A DNA stretch of 64,000 nt from Candidatus Moanabacter tarae (GCA_003226295.1 CP029803.1:2175001-2239000); one strand, 5' to 3'; shown: positions 48,427-58,456, numbered from the stretch's first letter. Notes: generated by a model from the letters alone, not told the origin. Translations and numbers: made by a program.

Positions 48427-49203
48427 ATGCGCGTCTTTACGGTTAACATTAATAACACGAATACTCAATTCGGTACCGTCCAAAACAATCGGTTGGTCGA
48501 GCGTAAAAGCATTTCGACGACCCTCTTGGACAACCCGGAAAGGGGCATTCGGCAAATTTTGCATTCTGTGCTTAAATCGAACCCAAAGCCGGATGGGCTT
48601 TGTTACAGTTCTGTAGTGCCTAAGAGTACTTGCTTGTTTAAAGAAGCAATGGATAACGCGAAGTGGAATTTACCGGCCATCCAGCTCACTTATAGGAATT
48701 GCCCCCTAAAGCTGAATTTCCCCAAACCAGAGGAAATTGGACAGGACCGACTAGCCAATGCCATTGCAGCTGAATATCTCTACCAGGTACCAGCAGTCGT
48801 TATCGATATGGGAACTGCGGTCACCTTTGATATCGTCTCAAGTCGGGGTTACGAAGGGGGCTTAATCGCGCCTGGACTCGATTTGATGACACGGTACCTT
48901 AACGAGCAAACGGCCTTGCTTCCCAAACTTGATCCTGACGATTTGATTGTTTCAGCCGGTATTGGGAAATCAACTCTTGAGGCAATGAAACTGGGTTGCG
49001 TAATTGGTATGGAAGGTATGATTCGGGCCCTGCTCTTGCGTGTGAGAAAGGAATTGAACCGTCTAGGCGAAGGCAAGCCCACTGTAATTGCAACTGGAGG
49101 GAGCGTTGGTGTCCTACCCAAAAAATGGCTACCTGATATCACCTTTAATCCCGACATTGCGTTGATTGGTCTCGCCAGAGCCTATCAGGTTTTGAAAGTA
49201 TGA
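48427..49203 (+). CDS. coaX: Type III pantothenate kinase, atypical N-terminal motif
   Basis: CoaX phosphorylates pantothenate, the first step of coenzyme A synthesis. The ASKHA-type motifs GQDRLANAIAAEYL and VVIDMGTAVTFDIV, with GGLIAPGLDL, are conserved. The usual first phosphate motif DxGNTN is here NINNTN, so both the Asp and the first Gly are Asn (residues 7 and 9). The chosen ATG at 48427 begins just before this motif; a longer TTG frame from 48406 adds seven unrelated residues. Its stop overlaps the start of the ABC ATPase gene by 4 bases. Confidence 0.85.
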   Translation: MRVFTVNINNTNTQFGTVQNNRLVERKSISTTLLDNPERGIRQILHSVLKSNPKPDGLCYSSVVPKSTCLFKEAMDNAKWNLPAIQLTYRNCPLKLNFPKPEEIGQDRLANAIAAEYLYQVPAVVIDMGTAVTFDIVSSRGYEGGLIAPGLDLMTRYLNEQTALLPKLDPDDLIVSAGIGKSTLEAMKLGCVIGMEGMIRALLLRVRKELNRLGEGKPTVIATGGSVGVLPKKWLPDITFNPDIALIGLARAYQVLKV

Positions 49204-50177
49204 GTGGTCCATGTCTAAAGATTGAAGCAGACAAGCTCACCAAGCAATACGGCAAGGTCGCTGCTATTAGAGATGTTTCCTTTACTGTATCCGATGGTGA
49301 AATCGTTGGCTTTCTCGGGCCTAATGGTTCCGGGAAGAGCACCACATTGCGTATTCTCTGCGGCTTAATACCTGCATCATCCGGAGTAGCAAAAATCTGT
49401 GGAATCCCAGTAGCCAGTCATCCTGAGGAAATAAAAAGTCGCATCGGATACATGACAGAAAACAATCCCCTTCCTGCAGATATGCGAGTAATTGAATATC
49501 TCGATTTTCGGAGTCGCCTAAAAGGTGTAAGAGGGAAAGATCGGAAGAAGAAAATCGAGGAGGTGATGGCTCTCTGTGAGCTGAATAGAACCCACCGAAG
49601 GCAGATAATTGGCACTCTATCAAAAGGTTACCGGCAGCGAGTCGGAATCGCAGATGCGATTCTAGGGGAACCAGAAGTAATCATTATGGACGAACCTACG
49701 ATCGGGTTGGATCCCCATCAGGTCCTAGCTATTCGGGAACTAATCGATACCCTTAGAGGAAATATGAGTGTCGTCATTTCAAGCCATATCTTAGCGGAAG
49801 TAGAGCTCTCCTGCGACCGCATTATTATAATCAACCAAGGTCGGATCGTAGCCGATGGGAACGCAGACCAGCTGCGAAATGAATTCGCCAACAGCGCAAA
49901 GTATATCCTCTCTGTAGCCGGAGACTTTACCGGGCTCCTTGCCTCGATCAAGGAACTCGATTCTTGTTTCCATGACTTCACTCAGAAAGAAATTCGGAAA
50001 GACGGAAGCTGGGAAATTGTTTTCGAATCCTCTTCTAGGGAGGATCTCTCAGGGAGAATAATGAGAACAATTTCCCGCTACCCTGAAGCTCGAGTTCGGT
50101 CTTTAGTCCGTTCTGAATCGAGCCTGGAGGATATCTTTCTTGCAGCAACAAAGAGAAGTTGGGACGAAACACTGTGA
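49200..50177 (+). CDS. ABC transporter ATP-binding protein (GldA-like)
   Basis: This ATPase energises an ABC complex with the following permease and GldG-like genes. It has Walker A GFLGPNGSGKSTTLRI, signature LSKGYRQRVGIAD, Walker B VIIMDEPTIGLD and a switch His. Length (325) includes a C-terminal extension typical of the GldA/NatA group. The start overlaps the coaX stop, and its stop overlaps the next start (GTGA at 50174), so translation is coupled. Confidence 0.92.
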   Translation: MSGPCLKIEADKLTKQYGKVAAIRDVSFTVSDGEIVGFLGPNGSGKSTTLRILCGLIPASSGVAKICGIPVASHPEEIKSRIGYMTENNPLPADMRVIEYLDFRSRLKGVRGKDRKKKIEEVMALCELNRTHRRQIIGTLSKGYRQRVGIADAILGEPEVIIMDEPTIGLDPHQVLAIRELIDTLRGNMSVVISSHILAEVELSCDRIIIINQGRIVADGNADQLRNEFANSAKYILSVAGDFTGLLASIKELDSCFHDFTQKEIRKDGSWEIVFESSSREDLSGRIMRTISRYPEARVRSLVRSESSLEDIFLAATKRSWDETL

Positions 50178-50932
50178 GATACTTTTTTATCCTCTTACGG
50201 CAGGAATTACGAACGCTCCTTTTCTCTCCCGCTACTTACACCGTAGCTGTTCTCTTTCTCGGTCTTATGGGCTGGATTTATTGGCGGATACTATTGCAAC
50301 TTAGTCTTGAGTCACAACCGGACCTGCCCTCGCGAGTTTTCTTTGAATTTTTCTGGTTGCCCGTTTTTTTTGTGGTGCCTCTTCTCACAATGAAAAGTTT
50401 AGCAGAAGAAAGGCGGCTTGAAACTCTGGAAGCACTGAAGACGACACCGGTTACAGCCCTCGAAATTGTGTTGAGCAAATTCTTTGCCGCCTACTTACTC
50501 TACAATCTGCTCTGGCTATTGACCTTAGCTTATCCCATATTAGTCGCTTCGGCACTTAGCTCTACCCTGGCCAAGAATCAGCTTCTTGAACCCGGAGTTC
50601 TCATAGGCGGTTATCTCTTCATCGCAAGCAGCGGTCTCCTTTTCACCGCTGTTGGGATCCTTTGCAGCAGTTTAACCCGAAGTCAATTCGTTGCGGGTAT
50701 GCTGTCATTCTGTACTCTATTCATCATTATCATAGGATTTCGAGAACTCCAGCAGGAAGCCGGAAATTGGCTTCCTGCTATGTCGCAGACATTGAACTAT
50801 TTTCAACCGTTTCGGGATCTAGAGAATTTCAGTGGCGGAGTTCTCGACTCAAGACCCTTAATATTTTACCTCAGTAACACATTCCTTGTTCTTGGATTGT
50901 CTGTTTTGGTGGTTGATGCAAAATCCTTATGA
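50174..50932 (+). CDS. ABC transporter permease (GldF-like)
   Basis: This membrane protein has about six hydrophobic segments (for example TYTVAVLFLGLMGWIYW and LSFCTLFIIIIGF) and is built like ABC-2 permeases and GldF, with the conserved segment PLLTMKSLAEERRLETLEA. Start GTG 50174 overlaps the ATPase stop; its stop overlaps the GldG-like start (50929). Length is 252. It forms the membrane part of a complex with the GldA- and GldG-like proteins. Confidence 0.9.
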   Translation: MRYFFILLRQELRTLLFSPATYTVAVLFLGLMGWIYWRILLQLSLESQPDLPSRVFFEFFWLPVFFVVPLLTMKSLAEERRLETLEALKTTPVTALEIVLSKFFAAYLLYNLLWLLTLAYPILVASALSSTLAKNQLLEPGVLIGGYLFIASSGLLFTAVGILCSSLTRSQFVAGMLSFCTLFIIIIGFRELQQEAGNWLPAMSQTLNYFQPFRDLENFSGGVLDSRPLIFYLSNTFLVLGLSVLVVDAKSL

Positions 50933-52410
50933 ATCTCCCCGAAAATTTCAAAACCGTCAATTGCCTCAACCTTACTAATCGCATCCTCCAAATCCTTCTT
51001 GGAGTGTCCTTTATCTGTGGTTTAAACTACCTCGCCTCTCGACACTATTCCAGGACCGATCTCACACGAAATCGCCTTTATTCTCTATCTCCTGAAACGA
51101 TTGCCTATATTTCCGAAATTAAAACCCCGGTCAAAATCATCGTCACCATACCTTCCGATTCTGAGGAACCAAGCATCTCCCTACTCTATCGATATGTCCG
51201 GAACTTGCTCCAGGAGTACGAGAACGCGGGACGAGATGGACCAGCTAAGAAAATTGAAGTCGAATTTGTCGATGTCTTTCGTGAACTTCGCAAAGCGGAG
51301 GCAATTTCCCGTAGCTACGGAATAGAAAATCCCAACGAGACTCTTGTTATCAGCGGGGACAAGAGAAGGAGGATTCTACCTGCTGATCTCCTTGATACAA
51401 GTGAAGGAAGTACGACTACCTTTTGGGGCGAACAGGCCTTTACTTCCGCCATTATTGAAGTGACAGACGAAAAGCCGGATCGAGTCTATTTTCTTGTCGG
51501 ACACGGCGAGATGCAAACCGACGACGTCGACCCCAGGCGGGGTCTTTCCCAATTCGCTCACGAACTAGAAATGCGGAACTTCACACTCAAGGCACTCGAT
51601 CTCAGCAAAGAGAAGCAAGTCCCAAAAGATGCTGATCTCATTATTTCCGCCTCGCCTCAGAGCCCGCTGACTGCAAATGAGAGTGAGGCCCTGAGAAGAT
51701 ACCTTTCCGATCGTGCCGGACGGCTGATTGTATTCCTCGATCCATGGCGAAACCATGGCTTTGACGACCTCTTCTATGAATGGGGTATCCTAGCCGATAA
51801 AATGCTGATAGTAGATAACGGTCCAGATTTCCAAGTTGCCAGTGGAGATCTCATAATTCGGCAATTTGCCGAGCATGCGATCACGGATCCCCATTTGAAG
51901 AATCGCATCCCGGTGATAGTCGGTCTAAGCCGACCAATCCGCCCCGACCTGGATGCACCGCCCGACGAACGGAGGAATACTGTTTCGTTGATCGGCAGCT
52001 CACCGACGAGCTGGGCCGAAAGCTCCTACCAAAAAGCCCGAGAAATCGACAATCTGCAGTTTAATCCCATCACCGACCTCAGGGGGCCGGTGCCAATCGC
52101 TTGCTCTTCCGAACGAACCGTCTCCTCCCCGTTTCTCAGCATTGCCGGTGGTCGACTCGTCGTCTTCGGGAACTCTGACTTTGCCACTAATCAGAGAATT
52201 TCTTCATTTGGCAATCACATGCTTCTCCTCAATACGGTAAAATGGTGTCTGGACCGCGACACTCTCCTCGCCATTCGAGGCAGGGCTGTAGAGACTTACC
52301 AGATGTTAATCAGCCGTAAGGAACTCAATCAACTGGGATTGTTAATTTCTACCGTCCCCTCAATAATAGCAGTCTGGGGATTGGTGATATACTGGACACG
52401 CCGGCGCTAG
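50929..52410 (+). CDS. GldG-like ABC-transporter auxiliary protein
   Basis: This 493-residue protein has one N-terminal membrane segment (about residues 17-36), a large periplasmic domain and one C-terminal membrane segment before the final RTRRR-like tail. Marks of the ABC_transp_aux/GldG family are YFLVGHGEM, LKALDLSKE, VPKDADLIISASPQSPL and GRLIVFLDPW. In gliding bacteria GldG works with GldA and GldF, but such trios also occur in non-gliding bacteria with unknown cargo. It overlaps the permease stop. Confidence 0.88.
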   Translation: MNLPENFKTVNCLNLTNRILQILLGVSFICGLNYLASRHYSRTDLTRNRLYSLSPETIAYISEIKTPVKIIVTIPSDSEEPSISLLYRYVRNLLQEYENAGRDGPAKKIEVEFVDVFRELRKAEAISRSYGIENPNETLVISGDKRRRILPADLLDTSEGSTTTFWGEQAFTSAIIEVTDEKPDRVYFLVGHGEMQTDDVDPRRGLSQFAHELEMRNFTLKALDLSKEKQVPKDADLIISASPQSPLTANESEALRRYLSDRAGRLIVFLDPWRNHGFDDLFYEWGILADKMLIVDNGPDFQVASGDLIIRQFAEHAITDPHLKNRIPVIVGLSRPIRPDLDAPPDERRNTVSLIGSSPTSWAESSYQKAREIDNLQFNPITDLRGPVPIACSSERTVSSPFLSIAGGRLVVFGNSDFATNQRISSFGNHMLLLNTVKWCLDRDTLLAIRGRAVETYQMLISRKELNQLGLLISTVPSIIAVWGLVIYWTRRR

Positions 52411-52414
52411 TACC

Positions 52415-54262
52415 ATGCGAATTAGATTAACCATTTCCCTAGTTGTTTTCAACGCCATCCTTTTTGGCACACTCTATGTCCTAGATAATAACCCCGCTGA
52501 AACCTCTTCTAGATTCGAAACTGTGATTCCGGAGGAGGTGCTCGACCGGGTAAACCGACTTAGCATTGAGAGACGTAATCCTGCCCTCCGCTGGGTCCTC
52601 GAGAAAAAAGGAAGCGCCTGGTTAATCGTCGACCCAATTGAGTGGAAGACTAACCGCTTCGCCGTAAACCGAATTCTCAATCAGTTGCAATTTATCGAAC
52701 GAATAACGAGTTTTTCGGTCCGGGACATCAATAGAGCGGGCCAATCGTTGAGCGATTATGGACTGGCCGAACCCAGCGCCATCCTTGTGCTCACGCACGA
52801 TGGGATGGAAACTAAGATTAAGATCGGGAGTTCGACCAAAGTGGGAAATCGTCTCTATATTCTCTCTCACGATGAGAGCGAGGTCTTCGTAGTCAACCGC
52901 GAGCTGCTCGATAGTGTAACGATAGCGCTGGAGGATCTACGCAATCAGTTGGTATTTGATATTCCCTTATTTGAGATTCAATCCATTAATCTGCGGCGAA
53001 AAAGTCTTCCTCTCCGTATCGTTAGACACGGCGAAGGCTGGCGGTTCGAAACACCGATTGAGGCCGAGGCTGACACCGCTAAAGTGGAAACTGTCCTGAA
53101 TAAACTGAGCGGGATTCGGCTAGTGGGATTCCATTCCCCGAACCCCATCGCCCAGGGGCTTGACCGCCCTGCTATCAGGATAACCTTTGAAGGAAATAAC
53201 CGCAGAGAAACCCTCCTTCTCGGTCACCAGGTTCTAGAGAATTCTGGGGAAATGCTCTATTACGCGCGCCTAGAAAATAACCCTTCCATATTCACTGTCC
53301 CCTCGGAACCTTTCGGCGACCTACTCCAAGCACAAAGAAAGCTACGTAACCGTCAGTTAATCCGTATCTCACAGGATTCTATCAATGGAATCGAGATTGC
53401 TGTTGGTAGCGAATCAGTGCGGCTTCAAAAATTGGAAACAGGGGCTTGGCAGGTACCGCGAAATGAGCCAACCGGTGATTTGGCTAACTGGCCTGCTGAC
53501 CCAATTCTGATTGCCGAGATGCTCACCGGTATCCTCGGGACAAAAGCCGTTTCATTCGTTACCGATGCCCCTTCCACAACCGACCTCGAAGAATTCGGCC
53601 TCGAAGATCCCCAGAGGGAAGTCCGGCTCATCAGCAACGATCAGACTAGTGTTCTCTTAATCGGCAACCTTACTGGCAATCAGAACACTGTATTTGCTAA
53701 AATAGCCGATAGGCCTACTGTCTATGAGATTGACAGCGGATATATCTTTCCCCTTCTCCAAACTCGCCCCTTGCATTATCGACTTCGGCTTTTTGGGCAA
53801 CAGTCGAACGCTGTTAAAATTGAAACCGTCGATCTACAAGATCTGGACGGGAAAAGGAACCTTCTTTCGCTCGATCTCCGTTTGGAACCAAAAGGTCCAG
53901 ACGATCCCAAGTCTAATCTAATCGGAGTCACACATGATGATCGAGGGCCGGTCCAGTCGTTGCTGCAGTACGGAAAGGGTTTTACCGTAAACTCCTACAT
54001 TACCCAGTCCTTTACCGAAGGATATGATTCAGGACAGAAGATATTTCCTTGGAAGTACCGCCTCCGCCTTGAAATTGTTCTTCCGGGTGGGGAACAATTT
54101 CAAAGGAAATCGCTTACCTATTTTTTTACGGAACGCATGGGAGCTAGCACACAGGTTGGAGGTTCTCCTGATTTCGAGATAACTTTCCTTCTCGATCAAA
54201 ACCTAATTGATACCCTCTTCCACTTTACGTTTGAACGAGGTTCTGACCCCCTCGATCTGTGA
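52415..54262 (+). CDS. DUF4340 domain protein with repeated domains
   Basis: An N-terminal membrane segment (ISLVVFNAILFGTLYVLD, residues 7-24) is followed by what looks like three successive copies of a DUF4340-type module. Each copy contains a GWRF/GAW-like strand and an EP/DP turn followed by a LIIG/LLLG strand, at about residues 40-170, 185-300 and 305-440. Length is 615. DUF4340 proteins commonly follow GldG-like genes, and this one starts 4 bases after that stop. Exported role unknown. Confidence 0.85.
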   Translation: MRIRLTISLVVFNAILFGTLYVLDNNPAETSSRFETVIPEEVLDRVNRLSIERRNPALRWVLEKKGSAWLIVDPIEWKTNRFAVNRILNQLQFIERITSFSVRDINRAGQSLSDYGLAEPSAILVLTHDGMETKIKIGSSTKVGNRLYILSHDESEVFVVNRELLDSVTIALEDLRNQLVFDIPLFEIQSINLRRKSLPLRIVRHGEGWRFETPIEAEADTAKVETVLNKLSGIRLVGFHSPNPIAQGLDRPAIRITFEGNNRRETLLLGHQVLENSGEMLYYARLENNPSIFTVPSEPFGDLLQAQRKLRNRQLIRISQDSINGIEIAVGSESVRLQKLETGAWQVPRNEPTGDLANWPADPILIAEMLTGILGTKAVSFVTDAPSTTDLEEFGLEDPQREVRLISNDQTSVLLIGNLTGNQNTVFAKIADRPTVYEIDSGYIFPLLQTRPLHYRLRLFGQQSNAVKIETVDLQDLDGKRNLLSLDLRLEPKGPDDPKSNLIGVTHDDRGPVQSLLQYGKGFTVNSYITQSFTEGYDSGQKIFPWKYRLRLEIVLPGGEQFQRKSLTYFFTERMGASTQVGGSPDFEITFLLDQNLIDTLFHFTFERGSDPLDL

Positions 54263-57015
54263 ATCCCAACAGAACGAATGAAGGCTTCACCTGGGGGATT
54301 AGACTCTTCAGCAATCTCCTCAATTCGCTTCTCATTCTGATCGCAATTTTCCAGGGACTACTCGTCCTGCTCGTCCTATTTCAAAAGGAGATTCCTCTGC
54401 CCGCATTCGTCCTGCGAGACCTCGATCGGAAATTAGACAAATTGGGAATCGATTTCGAGGTTGGTAAAGCTACCTTTGATACCAGCGGGCGTCTCTATGC
54501 CAATAATTTACAACTCTTTCAGAAAGAAACACGAGATCTCCTATTGGAAAGCGAGAGCGTAATTATAGCGTTTGAACTTCCCATGCTCTTCATCCTAAAA
54601 GCGGCGGCTGAAGAGGTGGAGATCAGAAACACAAAGCTTAATTGCCCCTCTCTATACTCCTTAAGCGGATCGGAGGAAGCGATTGCCCAACGAATCAACG
54701 GCCGCTTAGTCAACACTTCGCATGGGTGGAATATCAGGCAATTGAGTTTCTTCCTTCATAATCTTCGGCTTGGAATACGAGGTCCACTGCCAGAGGCTAT
54801 CCTTCGTGGCGATAAAGTCTTAACTCCTGAGATGAAAGAAGAACCACTCAAACAATTTTTCATGTTTTGCCGTTCTCTTTCGGAACTTCAAAAACCACTT
54901 GCTACCTTAAAAGATGCTCATGCACAAATTCGGCTACGTGAAATTCGGGGTTTTCACCCCTTTCTTGAAGTGGATCTGTTCGGCAAAAGTTTTCATTGGC
55001 CGGACGCACCTCGGATTGGAAGATTTCACGTGCATGCCCCCAGGATCGACCTCCTTACTTTGGACCTCTTGGATCCAATCCAAGTACATGCCGACTCTCT
55101 CGTCATCGATGGGAAAATTAGGACAGGCCTCATTCGCTTTCTAATCGAATCCAAATCAATCCATAAGGAGGAATCTGATGGGTTATTTCGTGCCTTCTTT
55201 TCCACCCCAAATTCCGATTCTCCCGTCTTTTCTGAAACCGGCTTATCGGGATACATCAGGTTGGAAAAATATCCGTTGGTTGAAGGCAACGTTTTTGTGG
55301 GCCTGGACGGCGGGCCACTCGTCATCAAAGGGCGGATCGATATGGAGCTAGGAACCGGCCATCTGAGCTTGCGTTCAGAAGCAGACCTCAAACATCTGAA
55401 AAATATCGTCAGTCTCTCAAAGTATCGTTTTCTAAAGTTCTTCGCGTTTCCTAAAACATCTCACCTGTACGCTGATCTCACAATCGATAAGTCTTTCTCA
55501 TTTTACGACGCCAATTTTTCCTTTAGCTCCGATTGGCTAAAATTAGGAAACGCGAAATTGTCGAATCTTCGGATGAGCGGTTCTTTGGACCCATATTCAA
55601 TTCGATTTTCCCGAATCGAATTCGATCAGTCAGGCCATCGAACGGAAGGATCCATTAAGATAGACCTTGTAACCGAACAGACTCGCACTCTTTTAAAGGG
55701 CCACCTTTACCCTAGACGGTTTAACTCGATTCTTCCCGATTGGTGGGCCAAAACTTGGAAAGACTTTGTATTCTTTGGACAACCTCTCCGAGGAGATATC
55801 GAATTTCAGACCAATTGGAAAGAAGGGCGGCTGCTTTTCCACTATGGCGCCATAGCCGGGGAAAACCTCAGTTATCGGGGCATGGATATATCTGAGATAA
55901 GACTAAACAGTTGGGCCATTCCAGGCTTTTTTGAGCTATTCCAAATCGAGTCAAAACGTCCAGAAGGAGAAGGAGAAGGCTCGATGCGGTGGATCTTCAA
56001 GGAACCTACCCAAATGGCACGGTTTCTCGACATAAAGACTCAGTTCCACCTTGCTAACCTTTCTGCTTTGGTCGGTGATGAATCCGCGTCCTTTATTGAT
56101 GACTTCGAACTCCCCGACCCTCCTCTATTAGAAATAGAAGGGCTTCTCTACAACAGGGATGCAGCACCATCAAATCAGCGAGCTTTACGCATTAAGGTAG
56201 AGTCGAAAAGACCGTTCAATTATCGAATGCTTTCCTTCGACCACCTAGCATTAGATGGGCGTCTTGGGTCCGAAAATTTCTCTTCTGATTCCCTCTCATT
56301 TGGTCTTGCTGGGGGCAATGGGAATGGGAGTCTGGAATGGGACCGAAGTGGGTCAGCCTCAAATGTTTCCCTCGACTTGTCTCTACGTGGAGCTGACTCA
56401 GAAATGTTACTAGAGATGATAGGCCTGCATAAAAGCCTATCTTCTACCCCACCCCAAGACGACTCCACCCGAAGCAAACCGGAATCATCTGGTGGGATCG
56501 TCAACCTTGATCTCAAGGCGATAGGCGATCCTAAAGATTTCCTCGATTTCCGGGGTTCAGGCTGGTTGCAGATGTCACAGGAAAGTCTGGGGAAAATTCA
56601 CCTATTTGGTGGACTTTCCAGACTGTTCTACGGTTCGTGGATCGGCTTTACAACCCTTCGCCTGGAACGGGGGGAAGGATATTTTCTTCTCGATCAAAAT
56701 AAAATTAGTTTTCCAGATCTTAGATTCTATGGCCCCAACGCTCTTGTTCAGGCCAAGGGAGACCTCCTTTTTCCTCATCACGAGATTGATTTCAAAGTAC
56801 AAGTTAAATATATGGAACGTGTAATCAATCCCATAGCGACTGCCCTGAGTCCCCTTTTTAAGCCACTCATAGATTCCCTGGAAGTCGAACTCTCGGGGCT
56901 GCTTGCCAATCCACAATGGCGTTTTTCAGTCCATCCCTCAAATATTTTTGAATCCCCTACATTTTCCTCTCGCCCAATCGCCCCGCTCGAGAGAGCAGAG
57001 GATGAAGAACCCTAA
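54259..57015 (+). CDS. AsmA/DUF748-like large envelope protein
   Basis: This 918-residue protein has an N-terminal membrane segment (residues 21-44, LNSLLILIAIFQGLLVLLVL) and a long strand-rich periplasmic body with repeats of the type found in AsmA-like, TamB/YhdP-type proteins. The C-terminal part (for example KISFPDLRFYGPNALVQAKG and DLLFPHHEIDFKVQV) is the most AsmA-like. The GTG at 54259 overlaps the DUF4340 stop. It may carry lipids across the periplasm, but this is inference. Confidence 0.8.
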   Translation: MNPNRTNEGFTWGIRLFSNLLNSLLILIAIFQGLLVLLVLFQKEIPLPAFVLRDLDRKLDKLGIDFEVGKATFDTSGRLYANNLQLFQKETRDLLLESESVIIAFELPMLFILKAAAEEVEIRNTKLNCPSLYSLSGSEEAIAQRINGRLVNTSHGWNIRQLSFFLHNLRLGIRGPLPEAILRGDKVLTPEMKEEPLKQFFMFCRSLSELQKPLATLKDAHAQIRLREIRGFHPFLEVDLFGKSFHWPDAPRIGRFHVHAPRIDLLTLDLLDPIQVHADSLVIDGKIRTGLIRFLIESKSIHKEESDGLFRAFFSTPNSDSPVFSETGLSGYIRLEKYPLVEGNVFVGLDGGPLVIKGRIDMELGTGHLSLRSEADLKHLKNIVSLSKYRFLKFFAFPKTSHLYADLTIDKSFSFYDANFSFSSDWLKLGNAKLSNLRMSGSLDPYSIRFSRIEFDQSGHRTEGSIKIDLVTEQTRTLLKGHLYPRRFNSILPDWWAKTWKDFVFFGQPLRGDIEFQTNWKEGRLLFHYGAIAGENLSYRGMDISEIRLNSWAIPGFFELFQIESKRPEGEGEGSMRWIFKEPTQMARFLDIKTQFHLANLSALVGDESASFIDDFELPDPPLLEIEGLLYNRDAAPSNQRALRIKVESKRPFNYRMLSFDHLALDGRLGSENFSSDSLSFGLAGGNGNGSLEWDRSGSASNVSLDLSLRGADSEMLLEMIGLHKSLSSTPPQDDSTRSKPESSGGIVNLDLKAIGDPKDFLDFRGSGWLQMSQESLGKIHLFGGLSRLFYGSWIGFTTLRLERGEGYFLLDQNKISFPDLRFYGPNALVQAKGDLLFPHHEIDFKVQVKYMERVINPIATALSPLFKPLIDSLEVELSGLLANPQWRFSVHPSNIFESPTFSSRPIAPLERAEDEEP

Positions 57016-57895
57016 GCAGAAACACCGTGAACTCATGTCGAATATCCAACATGCCGTAGGAGCTCACTGCTCTATAGCTGGCGGCCACGATAAAGCCCTC
57101 GAATTAGGAAAGGAATTGGGCTGCGAAGTTGTTCAGATTTTTACAAAGAACAATATGCAATGGTCAGCCAAAGCGATCGAACAAACAACTCTTTCCAATT
57201 TCTCCCGAGCAAAGAAGAAAACCGGCATTAATCGCATCTTTGCCCACGCCGGATACCTTATCAACCTCGCCTCCGTAGATCGTGGAAATTTACAAAAGTC
57301 CCGGCAGGCACTCCTTGACGAACTCGAGCGCTGCTCCCTCCTAGAACTGCCTTTCATCGTGCTCCACCCCGGCGCCCACATGGGTGCTGGGGAAAGAAAG
57401 GGCTTGCACCGAGTCGTCCAATCAATCAACTGGATTCTGGAACGTTACGAGGGGAACACCCAAATTGCTCTTGAATCGACTGCAGGTCAAGGTACGGTAC
57501 TGGGAGCCGAAACATCCCACCTCGCTTACATTATAAAGCATTCGCAACAACCAAATCGGCTCGCCATCTGTCTAGATACCTGCCATCTCTTCGCAGCCGG
57601 ATACGATGTGAGAAAAAAGACTAACATCGAATCCTACTTAAAGCACTTTAGGCAGCATCTCTCTTGGGAAAAGGTTCTTTGTCTCCATCTCAATGACAGC
57701 AAGGGAGCCCTTGGTCAGCATCTCGATCGGCATGAAGTCCTCGGTCGCGGGCAAATCGGTTGGCCTTGTTTTGAAACCATATTAACCCACCCTGCTTTTG
57801 CCCCAATTTCTCTCTGCCTGGAAACGCCTAAGGGCAAAAACAACATCAATGACCGGGAAAGCCTCACTCAACTGAAACGTCTTAGACCGCAATAA
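57002..57895 (+). CDS. nfo: Endonuclease IV
   Basis: Nfo is an AP endonuclease of base-excision repair. The zinc-site motifs are visible: VGAHCSIAGG, HAGYLINLAS, VLHPGAHMGAGER, LDTCHLFAAGYD and LHLNDSKGALGQHLDRHEVLGRG, here split as they occur. Length is about 297. ATG 57002 overlaps the AsmA-like gene end by 14 bases; ATG 57035 (MSNIQ) is a close alternative. It is the last gene of a tightly packed run. Confidence 0.94.
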   Translation: MKNPKQKHRELMSNIQHAVGAHCSIAGGHDKALELGKELGCEVVQIFTKNNMQWSAKAIEQTTLSNFSRAKKKTGINRIFAHAGYLINLASVDRGNLQKSRQALLDELERCSLLELPFIVLHPGAHMGAGERKGLHRVVQSINWILERYEGNTQIALESTAGQGTVLGAETSHLAYIIKHSQQPNRLAICLDTCHLFAAGYDVRKKTNIESYLKHFRQHLSWEKVLCLHLNDSKGALGQHLDRHEVLGRGQIGWPCFETILTHPAFAPISLCLETPKGKNNINDRESLTQLKRLRPQ

Positions 57896-57976
57896 TGAAA
57901 TTGCCTAATTCGGGTCGGACTCTAGGCTAGTAGTTAGACTCAAAAACTCCCATCACTCCTTAAGGAGACAGAAATC

Positions 57977-58456
57977 TTGAACATAGAAGAAATCAAAAAG
58001 ATTATTGACCTTATGAAAAGCTCGGACCTATCGGAGTTCGAGATCGAGGAAGATAGTTTCAAGCTTCGAATAAGTCGTCGCAAAGAGGACCAAACTAACA
58101 TTCTCACAACGGGCCTCTCTCCACCTTTCGCTGCTCCGCACCACGCGTCACCGCTCCCCGTCCCTCAAGAAACTACTGACGGCAAAATATCATCAGTAAG
58201 CGAGTCGGAACCGACGGGTGATTTCATTACCTCACCAATGGTTGGAACATTCTACCTCGCTCCGTCTCCTGAGAGTTCGCCTTTCGTTGAAAAAGGCACT
58301 GAGGTAAATAACGAATCCGTTGTCTGTATCATAGAGGCAATGAAGGTGATGAATGAAATCCAAGCTGAAATGTCGGGAGAAATTCTGGAAGTCCTCATTG
58401 AAAATGGTCAATCGGTTGAGTTCGGCCAACCGCTTTTCAAGATCAGAAAAAGCTGA
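57977..58456 (+). CDS. accB: Biotin carboxyl carrier protein of acetyl-CoA carboxylase
   Basis: AccB carries the biotin moved between AccC and the carboxyltransferase for malonyl-CoA synthesis. The biotinylation motif [11 protein letters not shown] has the target lysine. The N-terminus ELKI-like portion [19 protein letters not shown] and a flexible Pro/Ser-rich linker precede it. Length is 159. TTG 57977 follows AAGGAG by 10 bases. It is followed closely by accC. Confidence 0.95.
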   Translation: MNIEEIKKIIDLMKSSDLSEFEIEEDSFKLRISRRKEDQTNILTTGLSPPFAAPHHASPLPVPQETTDGKISSVSESEPTGDFITSPMVGTFYLAPSPESSPFVEKGTEVNNESVVCIIEAMKVMNEIQAEMSGEILEVLIENGQSVEFGQPLFKIRKS

